Assembly (NCBI GenBank): GCA_045537555.1
Contig: JAZSPR010000146.1
Location: forward strand, 62,001 to 126,000
Origin: UBA1081 sp045537555
GTDB taxonomy: Bacteria > Bacillota > Clostridia > Oscillospirales > Acutalibacteraceae
DNA length: 64,000 nucleotides
Reading direction: 5' to 3'
Below are positions 41,501 to 49,499 of the stretch, in pieces. Numbering within the stretch: position 1 is the stretch's first letter; each line of letters starts with the position of its first letter. The notes under the pieces are model-generated. The model was not told the origin of the DNA, did not search any database, and worked only from the letters and a program-made list of their open reading frames with translations. Both the position numbers and the translations under genes were made by a program.

Positions 41501-41889
41501 TTGACTTCACCTTTTCTACTATAGGATGCTCCAAGTGCCGCAAAGAAACGAAGTCTCTTGCTTGATAACTCACTTTTTTCAGCATCTGTCATCCTGTCAA
41601 TCTCTCTTCTGCCGTCAATCCCCTTCTGTATGCATCGAGAAAACAGACAAAGACACGCCGGCTCTTCGTCGTAGATGCTACATTCAAATATATGCCTTGC
41701 TACAGGCATAGATTTTTTTGGTCCTACGCCACAATCGTGAAAGTAAACCCACTTTTCCCGGTGGGCATCACACCATTCCTTGAGCTGAAGCATACAATCG
41801 TCAAAGTTATTTCCTTCGACATAGAAACCTTTACCTTCATCATATTTGCATCCTTCATAACCTTTTCTTGGCATTTCCTGATAAATCAT
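41497..41889 (-). CDS. Cys-containing accessory protein
   Basis: 130 aa. YFHDCGVGPKKSMPVARHIFEC and CLCLFSRC; conserved-looking core. Unknown. Confidence 0.55.
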   Translation of the reverse strand: MIYQEMPRKGYEGCKYDEGKGFYVEGNNFDDCMLQLKEWCDAHREKWVYFHDCGVGPKKSMPVARHIFECSIYDEEPACLCLFSRCIQKGIDGRREIDRMTDAEKSELSSKRLRFFAALGASYSRKGEVK

Positions 41890-41931
41890 TTTAAATCATC
41901 CTTTCAGTATGGGTCATTAAAGTTCTTTACC

Positions 41932-42096
41932 TTAACAACATCTCTTATATTTTTTGCCACTTCCGCAGGGACATGGGGAATTCCTGTGCGAATCACTTGG
42001 TGGCATATAACAACCACTGCAGAGAAATTCTATATTACCGTTAATGCGTTTAATTTCGCATATATCGGCAGGTTCAGTCGTTATTCGAGCATTCAT
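41932..42096 (-). CDS. SEC-C motif microprotein
   Basis: 54 aa. The C-terminus is a textbook SEC-C zinc motif (CPCGSGKKYKRCC), preceded by IEFLCSGCYMPP. SEC-C motifs end SecA and many nucleic-acid-associated proteins; here it stands nearly alone. The start at ATG 42096 overlaps the upstream gene by 23 nt, with GGAG 10 nt before. Confidence 0.7.
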   Translation of the reverse strand: MNARITTEPADICEIKRINGNIEFLCSGCYMPPSDSHRNSPCPCGSGKKYKRCC

Positions 42097-42286
42097 TCAA
42101 TCTTTTCTCCTTTAAAAATTTTTCCATTGCTTCATCGCTTATTTCATGGTCTTCTATAACAAGATTAATTTCTCCCGGCAACACATTAAACGCATCAATG
42201 AAACTCGGGCATATATCACAGCTGTTATGATGACCTTTGTTTTTAGCACAAATTTCATTGTATATACAATCTCTGCTATCCCTCAT
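42074..42286 (-). CDS. Cys-headed accessory protein
   Basis: 70 aa. DCIYNEICAKNKGHHNSCDIC head, acidic helical tail. Related to the head domain of the PCKVGD proteins. Confidence 0.6.
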   Translation of the reverse strand: MRDSRDCIYNEICAKNKGHHNSCDICPSFIDAFNVLPGEINLVIEDHEISDEAMEKFLKEKRLNECSNND

Positions 42287-42289
42287 TTT

Positions 42290-42667
42290 TTAACTCCTTA
42301 ATGCTTTTATTGCCGAATCCCAATCGAAGAAGACTGTGTGTCCGATGTCGTAAAAGCTCTTGTATGAGTATGTCTTGTCTGTTACAAGGTACATATTCCA
42401 TACTTCTCCTGAACTTACACTTCCGAAAGGAACAATTCTGCCGACCTTCATTGTTGTCATTCTTTTAACTCCGTCATCATGAATTTCGACAATATATGCA
42501 GTGTCGCCAACTTTGCAGGGGATTTTCTTTATCATATCCTTATCAGTGAAATCCTGACATTTCTTTTCCATATCGTCATCTTCTTTTCCTGTGACCTCAT
42601 CAATGCCCATTAAATAACTGATATGGCTGATGCACCTTTTCTGAATATAACAGTTACTACATTTCAT
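42290..42667 (-). CDS. PCKVGD-family Cys-rich accessory protein
   Basis: 125 aa. CSNCYIQKRC head, CQDFTDKDMIKKIPCKVGDTAYIV, then YDIGHTVFFDWDSAIKAL. Paralogue of 20104-20505 with an intact plan. Confidence 0.75.
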   Translation of the reverse strand: MKCSNCYIQKRCISHISYLMGIDEVTGKEDDDMEKKCQDFTDKDMIKKIPCKVGDTAYIVEIHDDGVKRMTTMKVGRIVPFGSVSSGEVWNMYLVTDKTYSYKSFYDIGHTVFFDWDSAIKALRS

Positions 42668-42906
42668 ACAATCGCTTCCTTTATAATCAAATATACGACA
42701 AGTGCGAATGTTGCGACCGCAACAATTTTTGAAATAACAGATTCGATTTTTCTTCTTCTGTTGATTTCAGCCTTTTCTTCATCCGTTGCATAATGCAGAT
42801 AATAGTAGTCTTCCGCTGCGGATTCTATTCCGCTACCATATTGCATATCCTGCAAAACCTGTTCCAACGGAATCAAATTTTCCGGTTTTTTATTATCCTG
42901 ATTCAT
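42664..42906 (-). CDS. Tail-anchored membrane protein
   Basis: 80 aa. Charged N-terminus (EEKAEINRRRKIE) and a C-terminal membrane helix (KIVAVATFALVVYLII). Lies in a short run of membrane proteins (42664-43852). Unknown. Confidence 0.6.
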   Translation of the reverse strand: MNQDNKKPENLIPLEQVLQDMQYGSGIESAAEDYYYLHYATDEEKAEINRRRKIESVISKIVAVATFALVVYLIIKEAIV

Positions 42907-42917
42907 TCCTCTGCTCC

Positions 42918-43088
42918 TTACATAAACAAATTGATGATTTCATCTGCTATTGCTAATATCACAGCGAGGATGCTTGACCAAACAAAAGCTTTTCGGACAT
43001 TTTCGTTTTTCTCCTTATTGATATCAGAAAGCAACAACAAACCGGAAACAAATACAAAAAACACAAGCAAAATAAAAATAACTGTCAT
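42918..43088 (-). CDS. 56-aa membrane protein
   Basis: Two hydrophobic helices (TVIFILLVFFVFVSGLLLL and SSILAVILAIADEIINLF) around a charged loop (SDINKEKNENVRKA). Short gene, in phase with its neighbours. Unknown. Confidence 0.6.
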   Translation of the reverse strand: MTVIFILLVFFVFVSGLLLLSDINKEKNENVRKAFVWSSILAVILAIADEIINLFM

Positions 43089-43090
43089 TT

Positions 43091-43663
43091 TTACACAACC
43101 TTTCTTATAATCTTACAGGCAGTTTCGCCGAGTTCTTTTGCCAAGGTCATGATTTCTTTTGTAAAATCTGAAATTGAACCGGCAATACCACCATTACCTT
43201 TTTCATCTGAATAGCAGATAATCCACTTTGGAAATTCAGAAATCGAGTATTCTATTTTATTCTTATTATTAAATAACGCAACAAAGAGAGCATCAAACTC
43301 AATCATGTTGTTGACAAGATAACATTTCCATGTATACTGTTGACAACTCGGAATATGTGGGTCAAAATCAAACGATTTGAGCCCGACGAGAATATCCCCT
43401 GCAACCTCTTCTGCTTTTGAGGGGGTTTTCTTTACCCCATATGTGCGAAGCAAAAGCTTTTCTGCATATTTCTGAATTATATCTTCGTATTTATCAACAT
43501 CATTGTTATAAAGAACCGTAAAAGCATCAGCCCAATTATAAATGTTTTCAAACAATTCTTCATCGTCATCACAATTTATTTCGCCGCTTTCATACATCAT
43601 CACTGAAATCGATGTCATATCAAAAACTGCTTTTGCAAGAAGTCTTTCGTTTGCATTTTCCAT
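43091..43663 (-). CDS. Accessory protein, unknown
   Basis: 190 aa, helical. Lies among the membrane microproteins near the start of the P7 operon. No family recognised. Confidence 0.6.
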   Translation of the reverse strand: MENANERLLAKAVFDMTSISVMMYESGEINCDDDEELFENIYNWADAFTVLYNNDVDKYEDIIQKYAEKLLLRTYGVKKTPSKAEEVAGDILVGLKSFDFDPHIPSCQQYTWKCYLVNNMIEFDALFVALFNNKNKIEYSISEFPKWIICYSDEKGNGGIAGSISDFTKEIMTLAKELGETACKIIRKVV

Positions 43664-43852
43664 TTAATCTTCCTCATCTTCGTATATGTAATCGTCAACA
43701 AGCAATGCTTCGTCTATACAAAAAACTTTGCAGAGAACGGTCTGAATTTTTGGATATTTAGACATCACATTGTCAGAAAAATATGCTCCGACTGCGAGTA
43801 ATCCAAAAAGTACACTTAAAGGAATCATCATAGCTATAATTTCTCCAAACAT
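43664..43852 (-). CDS. Small membrane protein with acidic tail
   Basis: 62 aa. N-terminal helix (IIAMMIPLSVLFGLLAVGAYF) and an acidic C-terminus (DDYIYEDEED). Unknown. Confidence 0.6.
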   Translation of the reverse strand: MFGEIIAMMIPLSVLFGLLAVGAYFSDNVMSKYPKIQTVLCKVFCIDEALLVDDYIYEDEED

Positions 43853-43855
43853 ATA

Positions 43856-43915
43856 TCAGCCCTCCATAAACCTCTTCACCGATTTCTTGCGGTTTGTTAT
43901 TGGTCTTTTCTTCAT
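43856..43915 (-). CDS. 19-aa basic microprotein (tentative)
   Basis: MKKRPITNRKKSVKRFMEG with AAGGAAG before the ATG, filling the space between two genes. Very short and basic; it may be a peptide or a leader. Confidence 0.35.
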   Translation of the reverse strand: MKKRPITNRKKSVKRFMEG

Positions 43916-43933
43916 TTTAAAAACTTCCTTTCA

Positions 43934-44293
43934 TTATCTGAACGTTGCTTCGTACTGCTTTTGGGATTCAGCTCTATCATGAACAGGTACAGCTCCGTAA
44001 ATTCCGACCATATCGAAAAATCTGCCATCACTTGAGCCTGCAAAAGAACCACCTGACATCCATCCGACATATCCGCTCGGACAAGGTGCGTAGGGTTCAA
44101 TGTAACCGCAGTTTTTTTCCGCCCATTTCCCGTTCTCTGTAAACCACGAGGTTTTCGGGAGGATTGCTTTCGTCGATTTCGATGCTGCCTTCTTCACAAA
44201 CAAGCAAGAGTTCGTCATACTTTTCTGTGATGCCGCCGTTGGAACTATTCTTATGCAAGGGATTCTTGTAACTAAAATTCTTAATGCTTTCAT
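43934..44293 (-). pseudogene. Accessory gene with two compensating frameshifts
   Basis: First gene of the P7 operon. The frame from ATG 44293 is open for 119 codons. Between 44264 and 44118 the conserved-looking protein (KNSSNGGITEKYDELLLVCE, then IDESNPPENLVVY) lies in another frame. Both ends then match in frame 1: MKALRILVTR at the start, and GYIEPYAPCPSG with VPVHDRAES at the end. One A seems lost in a run at 44263-44264 and one gained in the seven-T run at 44112-44118. Either sequencing errors or a real mid-protein scramble. Confidence 0.6.
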
Positions 44294-44337
44294 TTTCAAT
44301 TTTCCTTTCGGTTTTTGTATTTTGTTACCGTGACTTT

Positions 44338-44366
44338 ATCTTATATTACCAATCGGTAAAAGTCAA
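44338..44366 (-). promoter_or_regulatory. Phage-family promoter P7 with palindromic operator
   Basis: On the - strand TTGACT, 17-nt spacer holding TTACC-AATC-GGTAA (44346-44359), TAAGAT. Identical core to P4. It starts the accessory arm just downstream of the lysis terminator. Confidence 0.82.
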
Positions 44367-44556
44367 TAGTTAAATCATTATTTTTTTAAATATTTTTTAT
44401 AATAAATCAAATTATTGATTTATTCAAAAATATGCTGTGTGTGCTTTTTTGGCGGTGTTTTCAAATGGGAATATAAGTATATTAAAAAAACCTGAAAGCT
44501 TCGTGAGAACATTATGTATATAACCGTTCTTGATTTTTGTATAATTTTCATAAAAT

Positions 44557-44599
44557 AAAAAAAAGCCCCTATCCCGGCATAAGCCGAGACAGGGGTTTC
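44557..44599 (-). terminator. Strong terminator after the lysis genes
   Basis: On the - strand ACCCCTGTCTCGGC pairs with GCCGGGATAGGGGC around TTAT, followed by eight T. A second, weaker hairpin (AACAAGC/GCTTGTT, 44665-44689) lies between it and the holin gene. The gap 44294-44737 holds these and promoter P7, and no gene. Confidence 0.88.
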
Positions 44600-44737
44600 T
44601 GTGTATACCGTCATTCAGTTTTTTACAGGTCGCAAGGGGATACGCCTCTTGAACGACGGACGAAAACAAGCCGGAGGTTGCCGCTTGTTTACGCCAAATT
44701 TTGATACAGGGTTCAAGCCCAATCATCTTCGGTATAT

Positions 44738-45004
44738 TTACTCATCTTTTTTTAACTGCTTGTATATCTGATTTCCGTATACCGTTACACCTGTTACAAG
44801 GATGCCCTGAATTACAGAGTTTACCACATCAATAACAGTTGCTTTATCACCGAGTAATATAGCACCTGCAATACCAACAGGAAGCAGAATGAAGGGTATC
44901 CATTTGTCTTTTATCTTTTCAGTGTTCTTTACAAACAGACCGATAATAAGAAGCACAGGAATCATTATAAAAGCATTTTCTGTGATATAGTTAAGTATTT
45001 CCAT
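44738..45004 (-). CDS. Phage holin
   Basis: 88 aa with three hydrophobic segments (IMIPVLLIIGLFV, WIPFILLPVGIAGAILL, VVNSVIQGILVTGVTVYG) and a charged KKDE end. It matches the Clostridia phage holin type found next to XhlA-like genes. It makes membrane lesions at the end of infection so the endolysins reach the wall. Confidence 0.8.
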   Translation of the reverse strand: MEILNYITENAFIMIPVLLIIGLFVKNTEKIKDKWIPFILLPVGIAGAILLGDKATVIDVVNSVIQGILVTGVTVYGNQIYKQLKKDE

Positions 45005-45019
45005 TTTTATTTCCCTTTC

Positions 45020-45328
45020 TTATTTAAAAATCATTGAAATTAAAAGTGTAATGCCGCTACTCACCAAAGCTGTTATGATTGTGGTTACAATCAAATCATA
45101 TCTCTTTTTTGGCTTAGCCTTGATTTCCTCAACATCATTCTTAACATTGTTTACATCAGTACGCATATACTTAATTTCAGATGCAAGGTCATGAATAGAT
45201 GTTACGACTTTTTTGATTTCTTCTATCTCGTTTTCAATTTTATCTAAGCGTTCTTTGTCACGCTCAAAGCGTTCATCCATTTTTTCACTGCGTTCATTAC
45301 ACATTTCGTGTGTTATTGGAGTATTCAT
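45020..45328 (-). CDS. XhlA-like hemolysin/holin partner
   Basis: 102 aa. N-terminal coiled coil (ERFERDKERLDKIENEIEEI ...) and one C-terminal membrane helix (LIVTTIITALVSSGITLLISM). Typical XhlA topology, adjacent to holin and endolysins. Confidence 0.75.
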   Translation of the reverse strand: MNTPITHEMCNERSEKMDERFERDKERLDKIENEIEEIKKVVTSIHDLASEIKYMRTDVNNVKNDVEEIKAKPKKRYDLIVTTIITALVSSGITLLISMIFK

Positions 45329-45984
45329 CATTCAACACCTGCCGATTCTCTGAGAATTTCTCTTGCATCGGCAGCAGTAACTTTGCCGTCACCGTTTATG
45401 TCGGCTGCCTGTTTTTCTGTGTCAGTGAGTTTTTCAAGGCTTGCTGATGCACGGAGTGCTTCCCTTGCATCGGCAGCGGTTATTTTACCATCGGCATTAA
45501 CATCACCCTTCATTACGGGTTTCTTAATGCCGAGATATCTGTACCATGAATCAGTTGTCTTCTCACCGTTACACTCATCGAACCAACACTTGTGACCACG
45601 AACATCGACATGAACATTGGTTGTTTTATTGATTCTCCCTACACCGCCTTTGTGGTTCAGGTCTTCAAGAGCACAGCAGATTTCATTACTTGAGTAGTAT
45701 GTGCCGTTCTGCTTCATACACTTGAAATCTGCCGCATTTCCCTTTGTGTGTTGGTCTGTTGAATAACCGCCAACTTTCGGAGAGTATGACGGTGTCCTGT
45801 AACCTGAAATGATGTCGATTTTCTTACAGTTTAGATGTTTGAAGAGCTTTTCGAGAATATCGATAAGCTCTGTGTTTATAAGAACTTTATCACTTCCGTC
45901 TTTGCAACGAAATTCCCACACCGAGAAATGAGGCGACAATTTTACATTCTTATCTTTTTTGTATGAATAAGTTTTTACTCCCAT
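45328..45984 (-). CDS. Peptidase M15 endolysin with dockerin repeats
   Basis: 218 aa; start at ATG 45984 (AAAGG 9 nt before). Residues about 15-145 are a D-Ala-D-Ala peptidase M15 domain with the zinc ligands in DQHTKGNAADF and HVDVRG. The C-terminal 60 residues are a type I dockerin-like pair of Ca-binding repeats (GDVNADGKITAADAREAL, ADINGDGKVTAADAREIL). It cleaves the peptide part of peptidoglycan; the dockerin may tether it to cohesin-bearing surface scaffolds. Confidence 0.88.
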   Translation of the reverse strand: MGVKTYSYKKDKNVKLSPHFSVWEFRCKDGSDKVLINTELIDILEKLFKHLNCKKIDIISGYRTPSYSPKVGGYSTDQHTKGNAADFKCMKQNGTYYSSNEICCALEDLNHKGGVGRINKTTNVHVDVRGHKCWFDECNGEKTTDSWYRYLGIKKPVMKGDVNADGKITAADAREALRASASLEKLTDTEKQAADINGDGKVTAADAREILRESAGVE

Positions 45985-45989
45985 TATCC

Positions 45990-46778
45990 TCATCCTTTCA
46001 AACCTGCGGCAATTAACAGTGCTTCTCTTGCATCGGCTGCATTGATTGCACCGTCATTATTTACATCTGCATTTTCAGCTGTCTGTCCGTCTGCAGTTTC
46101 GAGCTTTGCAGCAATTCTGAGAATCGTTCTTGCATCTGCTGCGGTAACCTTGCCGTCATGATTAACGTCACCCTCGAGCACGGAGATATAACAGAAGTTC
46201 ATATCAACGTTTCCGACAATACCGGGTACACTTCCTGTTCCTGTGTACTGCCAGATGTCGTATTCCCCCTTGTATGTGACTTCCTTGTAATACTGAGCAA
46301 GCCATTTGACCTTAGTATCATACCACTTGTCTGTCAGATGAGAGTTAAAGTACCCGGTACTGCAGTAAGTACCGTATGTATATCCTGCAGCCTCGATGAC
46401 CTCACAGAATGCCTTTGCCATTTCGAGAATCTTTGCCTTGCCCTGACGGAAGACTTTGTTTTCTTCGATGTCGAGAAAGACGGGATAATCAAGCTTTCTG
46501 TTTCTGAGAATCTCAACGGTCTTCTTTGCGGCGGCTTTAGCTTTCTCGACAGAAGTGAAATACTGATATACATATACACCGTAAGGAATTCCGTTCTTTT
46601 CACACGCATCAGCATTGCGATTGAACTGAATATCGGTATAAAACGGCTCAGATTCATAGCCGTTGCCAAGCTTCAGAATTGCAAAGTCGACATTCTCTGA
46701 AACCTTGCTCCAGTCAGAAATTTTCCCCTGACCTGAATTTGATACATCAATACCTTTTGTTAAAACATTTTTTGCCAT
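45990..46778 (-). CDS. GH25 muramidase endolysin with dockerin repeats
   Basis: 262 aa. GH25 domain to about residue 195: KGIDVSNSGQGKISDW, FAILKLGNGY, the catalytic acids in YPVFLDIEEN, WLAQYY and YDIWQYT. A dockerin pair follows (GDVNHDGKVTAADARTIL, ADVNNDGAINAADAREAL). It cuts MurNAc-GlcNAc bonds. Like its neighbour it lacks a recognisable wall-binding domain other than the dockerin. Confidence 0.92.
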   Translation of the reverse strand: MAKNVLTKGIDVSNSGQGKISDWSKVSENVDFAILKLGNGYESEPFYTDIQFNRNADACEKNGIPYGVYVYQYFTSVEKAKAAAKKTVEILRNRKLDYPVFLDIEENKVFRQGKAKILEMAKAFCEVIEAAGYTYGTYCSTGYFNSHLTDKWYDTKVKWLAQYYKEVTYKGEYDIWQYTGTGSVPGIVGNVDMNFCYISVLEGDVNHDGKVTAADARTILRIAAKLETADGQTAENADVNNDGAINAADAREALLIAAGLKG

Positions 46779-46779
46779 A

Positions 46780-46902
46780 TTAATTCTCCTTTACTATTTC
46801 TTCATATTCTGACTGTGTTATTGCACCCACAGTAAGAAGTTTTTCAATATGAGCCGTTTTATACAGCCCTTTTTCATAGTAATATCTGATTTTCTCAAAC
46901 AT
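46780..46902 (-). CDS. XkdX family protein
   Basis: 40 aa. MFEKIRYYYEKGLYKTAHIEKLL then GAITQSEYEEIV is the XkdX pattern; such genes sit between the tail-fibre region and lysis genes in PBSX-like phages. Start ATG 46902 overlaps the upstream gene; stop 2 nt before the muramidase ATG. Confidence 0.8.
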   Translation of the reverse strand: MFEKIRYYYEKGLYKTAHIEKLLTVGAITQSEYEEIVKEN

Positions 46903-47137
46903 CGATAAGCTCCTCTCCTGTCAGAACCTGATACAGCAGTGCGGCATTTTCAGCTTCAAGCTCAGTAATGCGTTCATCTTTTGATTGTTCAATTACTTCT
47001 TCCTGAACAATAAGTTCAGAAATTGCGGCTTCATATTCGTCTTCTGTTATTTCAAAAAGAAACCTACTCTTACATTCTTCCTCACAAGAGACATAACTAG
47101 TTACGATATTATTTTCAATCTGTTTATAATATTTCAT
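46895..47137 (-). CDS. Coiled-coil tail-region protein
   Basis: 80 aa from ATG 47137 (GGGGAT upstream). YYKQIENNIVTSYVSC then an acidic segment and a coiled coil (DERITELEAENAALLYQVLTG). Usual partner of XkdX in such operons. Confidence 0.65.
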   Translation of the reverse strand: MKYYKQIENNIVTSYVSCEEECKSRFLFEITEDEYEAAISELIVQEEVIEQSKDERITELEAENAALLYQVLTGEELIDV

Positions 47138-47142
47138 AAGCA

Positions 47143-47724
47143 TTATCCCCAACAAAATACTTCATATTTTACACCGCTTTTAAACATACCGTATGTACTG
47201 TTTGTTTTGAATCCGTCATCTGTTGGTGTTAAATTCAGGCTTCCTCCGAAATTTAGGATTCTTGATGCTGTGCTTGATGTTGCATTTCCCTTAGTACCGA
47301 GTGTTTCATCCCATATAAAAGCACAGGTAATTAGATGAGCAAGTGTTGTATCTGTACTAATAACTATTGCAACTGCTCTGGGTTTAAATCCAATACCTGT
47401 AACATTTATTACACCGGAATTTTCAGTTGTGGTAAAAGTTATTCTTTTGCTTTTTGTATAACCTATAGGTACATTGATAACAGCATTTTCAAATGCTGTG
47501 ACATCATGAGTACCGTTTGTTGTGATGTTTTTATTCCCTGAAGGTTTGATATATCCATCAGGTACAGGAACATTGACAATTGCATTTTCATAATTTTTTA
47601 CATTATGAGTACCGTTTGTCGTAATTGTCGGACTGTTGCCCGACGGAAGTATATAACCACTCCGGACCTTGTTAATCGCATCATCAAGTTGTTCGCCTGT
47701 ATATCCGAGATAGTATTCACTCAT
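47143..47724 (-). CDS. Distal tail-fibre protein
   Basis: 193 aa. YYLGYTGEQLDDAINKV start, then two copies of a 34-residue unit (PSGNxxITTNGTHxVxxFENAxVNVP), followed by a beta-rich C-terminal head (FKPRAVAIVISTDTT, NFGGSLNLTPTDDGF). Likely a host-binding adhesin at the fibre tip. Confidence 0.65.
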   Translation of the reverse strand: MSEYYLGYTGEQLDDAINKVRSGYILPSGNSPTITTNGTHNVKNYENAIVNVPVPDGYIKPSGNKNITTNGTHDVTAFENAVINVPIGYTKSKRITFTTTENSGVINVTGIGFKPRAVAIVISTDTTLAHLITCAFIWDETLGTKGNATSSTASRILNFGGSLNLTPTDDGFKTNSTYGMFKSGVKYEVFCWG

Positions 47725-47951
47725 GTAAACACCTCCGAAATGAAATTATCAATTTCCTCACCTGTATACAAACTTTTGTATTCACCGTCTTTTGGCAGTA
47801 TTACATTATTTGAACTGTCGAGTATTACTCGGTTCTTGCAATCATACAGTGCTTCTTTTGCTTCAACATCGACTGAAATCACAAAAATTTCCCCGGATAT
47901 AACCGACTCGGGCAAAGAAATCCCTTTCCAATCAAAAACCTTTAAACTCAA
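47721..47951 (-). CDS. Small tail-fibre-associated protein
   Basis: 76 aa, 4-nt overlap with the fibre gene. Beta-rich, ends KDGEYKSLYTGEEIDNFI, echoing the YTGEQLDDAI start of the next protein. Unknown. Confidence 0.5.
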   Translation of the reverse strand: MSLKVFDWKGISLPESVISGEIFVISVDVEAKEALYDCKNRVILDSSNNVILPKDGEYKSLYTGEEIDNFISEVFT

Positions 47952-47968
47952 ATTGATTACCTCCCGTA

Positions 47969-48250
47969 TTATGAAGATACATCAATATTAACTTCTGCCT
48001 TGACCGTTTCAGGCGGAACAGTAACAAATACACGAAGAAGAAAACTGCCTGTTTCTTCTGCCTCAAACATACAGGATAATTTTCGTCCATCAATATCCGC
48101 TTTGCCTGTTTTTACAACCTCTCCATTTTTCAGCAATTCATACCGTGCATCAGTAACTACTACAGTGTCTATCTGTGCGTTGGGTTTTATCTGCCATTCG
48201 ATAAGCCTCTTTTCACCAACCGTATACTGACGATTAAAGCATTCACACAT
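47969..48250 (-). CDS. Small beta-sandwich tail protein
   Basis: 93 aa. Ig-like strand pattern (VVVTDARYELLKNGEVVKTG, GSFLLRVFVTVPPETVKAEV). Probably a fibre or decoration component. Confidence 0.55.
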   Translation of the reverse strand: MCECFNRQYTVGEKRLIEWQIKPNAQIDTVVVTDARYELLKNGEVVKTGKADIDGRKLSCMFEAEETGSFLLRVFVTVPPETVKAEVNIDVSS

Positions 48251-48563
48251 GATGATAACACTCCTCTATAAGATTTATTTTTATTCTTTCCTCTATAATC
48301 TGCGTTCTGATTTGCTCGGGTATCAGCCAAAGTGTGTATTTTTCTTTATTCAAATGTAGACATCTGATGCCGTTTGTTATATACAGAACACCGGTCCACA
48401 TTCCTGTTTCACCGTTTCCACGCATGGCAAACAACTGAACTGCATATTGACCGTCAACTAAATCAGGCGGCAGGTTGCACACCCACCGCCCGTTACCAAG
48501 TTTCAGCTCAAGCTCGATATTGTCAGCGGTTCCCCATACTCTGATAATATCAGGACTGTTCAT
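48243..48563 (-). CDS. Tail-region protein, unknown
   Basis: 106 aa; ATG overlaps the upstream stop. Contains GNGRWVCNLPPDLVDGQYAV and MWTGVLYITNGIRC. Seen beside Ig-like fibre proteins in similar phages; role unknown. Confidence 0.55.
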   Translation of the reverse strand: MNSPDIIRVWGTADNIELELKLGNGRWVCNLPPDLVDGQYAVQLFAMRGNGETGMWTGVLYITNGIRCLHLNKEKYTLWLIPEQIRTQIIEERIKINLIEECYHHV

Positions 48564-49483
48564 CACTCTACCTCAACAATCAGTGTGAGTGTTGCTCCTG
48601 CATCGGCAGGGTTGGGAACAAGTGAAACAAAAGTAAACACAGGAATAGAAACATCGAGTATGATATTTCTTGTCACAGTTGAAACCTTGCCTGCACTATC
48701 GGTAGATGTGATAACAATTTCATTTGAGCCAACATTAAGCTTTATAGCCTTTGAGAAATTGCCGCTTGAATCAACAGTAACATCGCCCTGTGAAACCCCG
48801 TTGAGAGTAATTTTGACAGTTACATGAGTGCTTGTGGCATCGTTTGTTTTACCGACAACTGTTACATCCGCTTTGTTCGTAATAAGACCGTCTACAGGAG
48901 CGGTAATATTAAGTGTGGGCGGTACTGTATCGACAGTGAAAGCTACACTTGGCTGTGTTGCAGAGTTTCCGTCATTATCGCTGACATTAACTGTAACAGT
49001 GTGATTGCCTTCCGAAAGAGCTGTAGGCGTGTACTCACATTCATAACCGCCGCTGACAGCTTTGCTTATAATGTTTTCACTTGGAACAGTGGTATTATCA
49101 ACCTTGAGAACAAGGCTTGAAAGGTTGATACCGCTGTCACCACCTGAGCCGATTGTATTATCTGTCACAATGAATTTTATCGTAGGTGTTGCTGTCGTTA
49201 TATAAGCACCCACACCGGGACTTGTAATAACGATAACAGGAGGCTGTTTTTCAATAACCTTGAGAGCAAGGATATCACCGAAAGTAGCATCGGTGCGGTC
49301 AATTGTTGCCGATGTGTCAGCATCATTTACTGCAGTAAGCTGAACATTGTATTTACTGCCCTCCTGATTAAAAGACGAACCAACAGGGGCAGGGATTGTT
49401 GCTTCCCATTTTCCTGTTGATGCATTCTGAGTAAGATTGTATTCACTGCCGTTTATTACGGCTTTTACTGTTTTTATTCCCAT
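48563..49483 (-). CDS. Ig-like repeat tail protein
   Basis: 306 aa from ATG 49483 (AGGAG upstream). N-terminal GIKTVKAVINGSEYNL domain, then bacterial Ig-like domains with IKFIVTDNTIGSGGDSGIN, GNHTVTVNVSDNDGNS and DVTVVGKTND. Ends in VSLVPNPADAGATLTL. Probably a surface-exposed fibre that binds glycans or host proteins. Confidence 0.7.
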   Translation of the reverse strand: MGIKTVKAVINGSEYNLTQNASTGKWEATIPAPVGSSFNQEGSKYNVQLTAVNDADTSATIDRTDATFGDILALKVIEKQPPVIVITSPGVGAYITTATPTIKFIVTDNTIGSGGDSGINLSSLVLKVDNTTVPSENIISKAVSGGYECEYTPTALSEGNHTVTVNVSDNDGNSATQPSVAFTVDTVPPTLNITAPVDGLITNKADVTVVGKTNDATSTHVTVKITLNGVSQGDVTVDSSGNFSKAIKLNVGSNEIVITSTDSAGKVSTVTRNIILDVSIPVFTFVSLVPNPADAGATLTLIVEVE

Positions 49484-49499
49484 TCCTACATCTCCTTTT

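Noticed and set aside
44709..44720. GGGTTCAAGCCC resembling a tRNA T-arm
   Set aside because: No matching acceptor, D- or anticodon stems at the required distances on either strand.
44424..44726. 100-codon frame downstream of the holin
   Set aside because: It runs through the terminator hairpin and T-run, so it is not a plausible gene.
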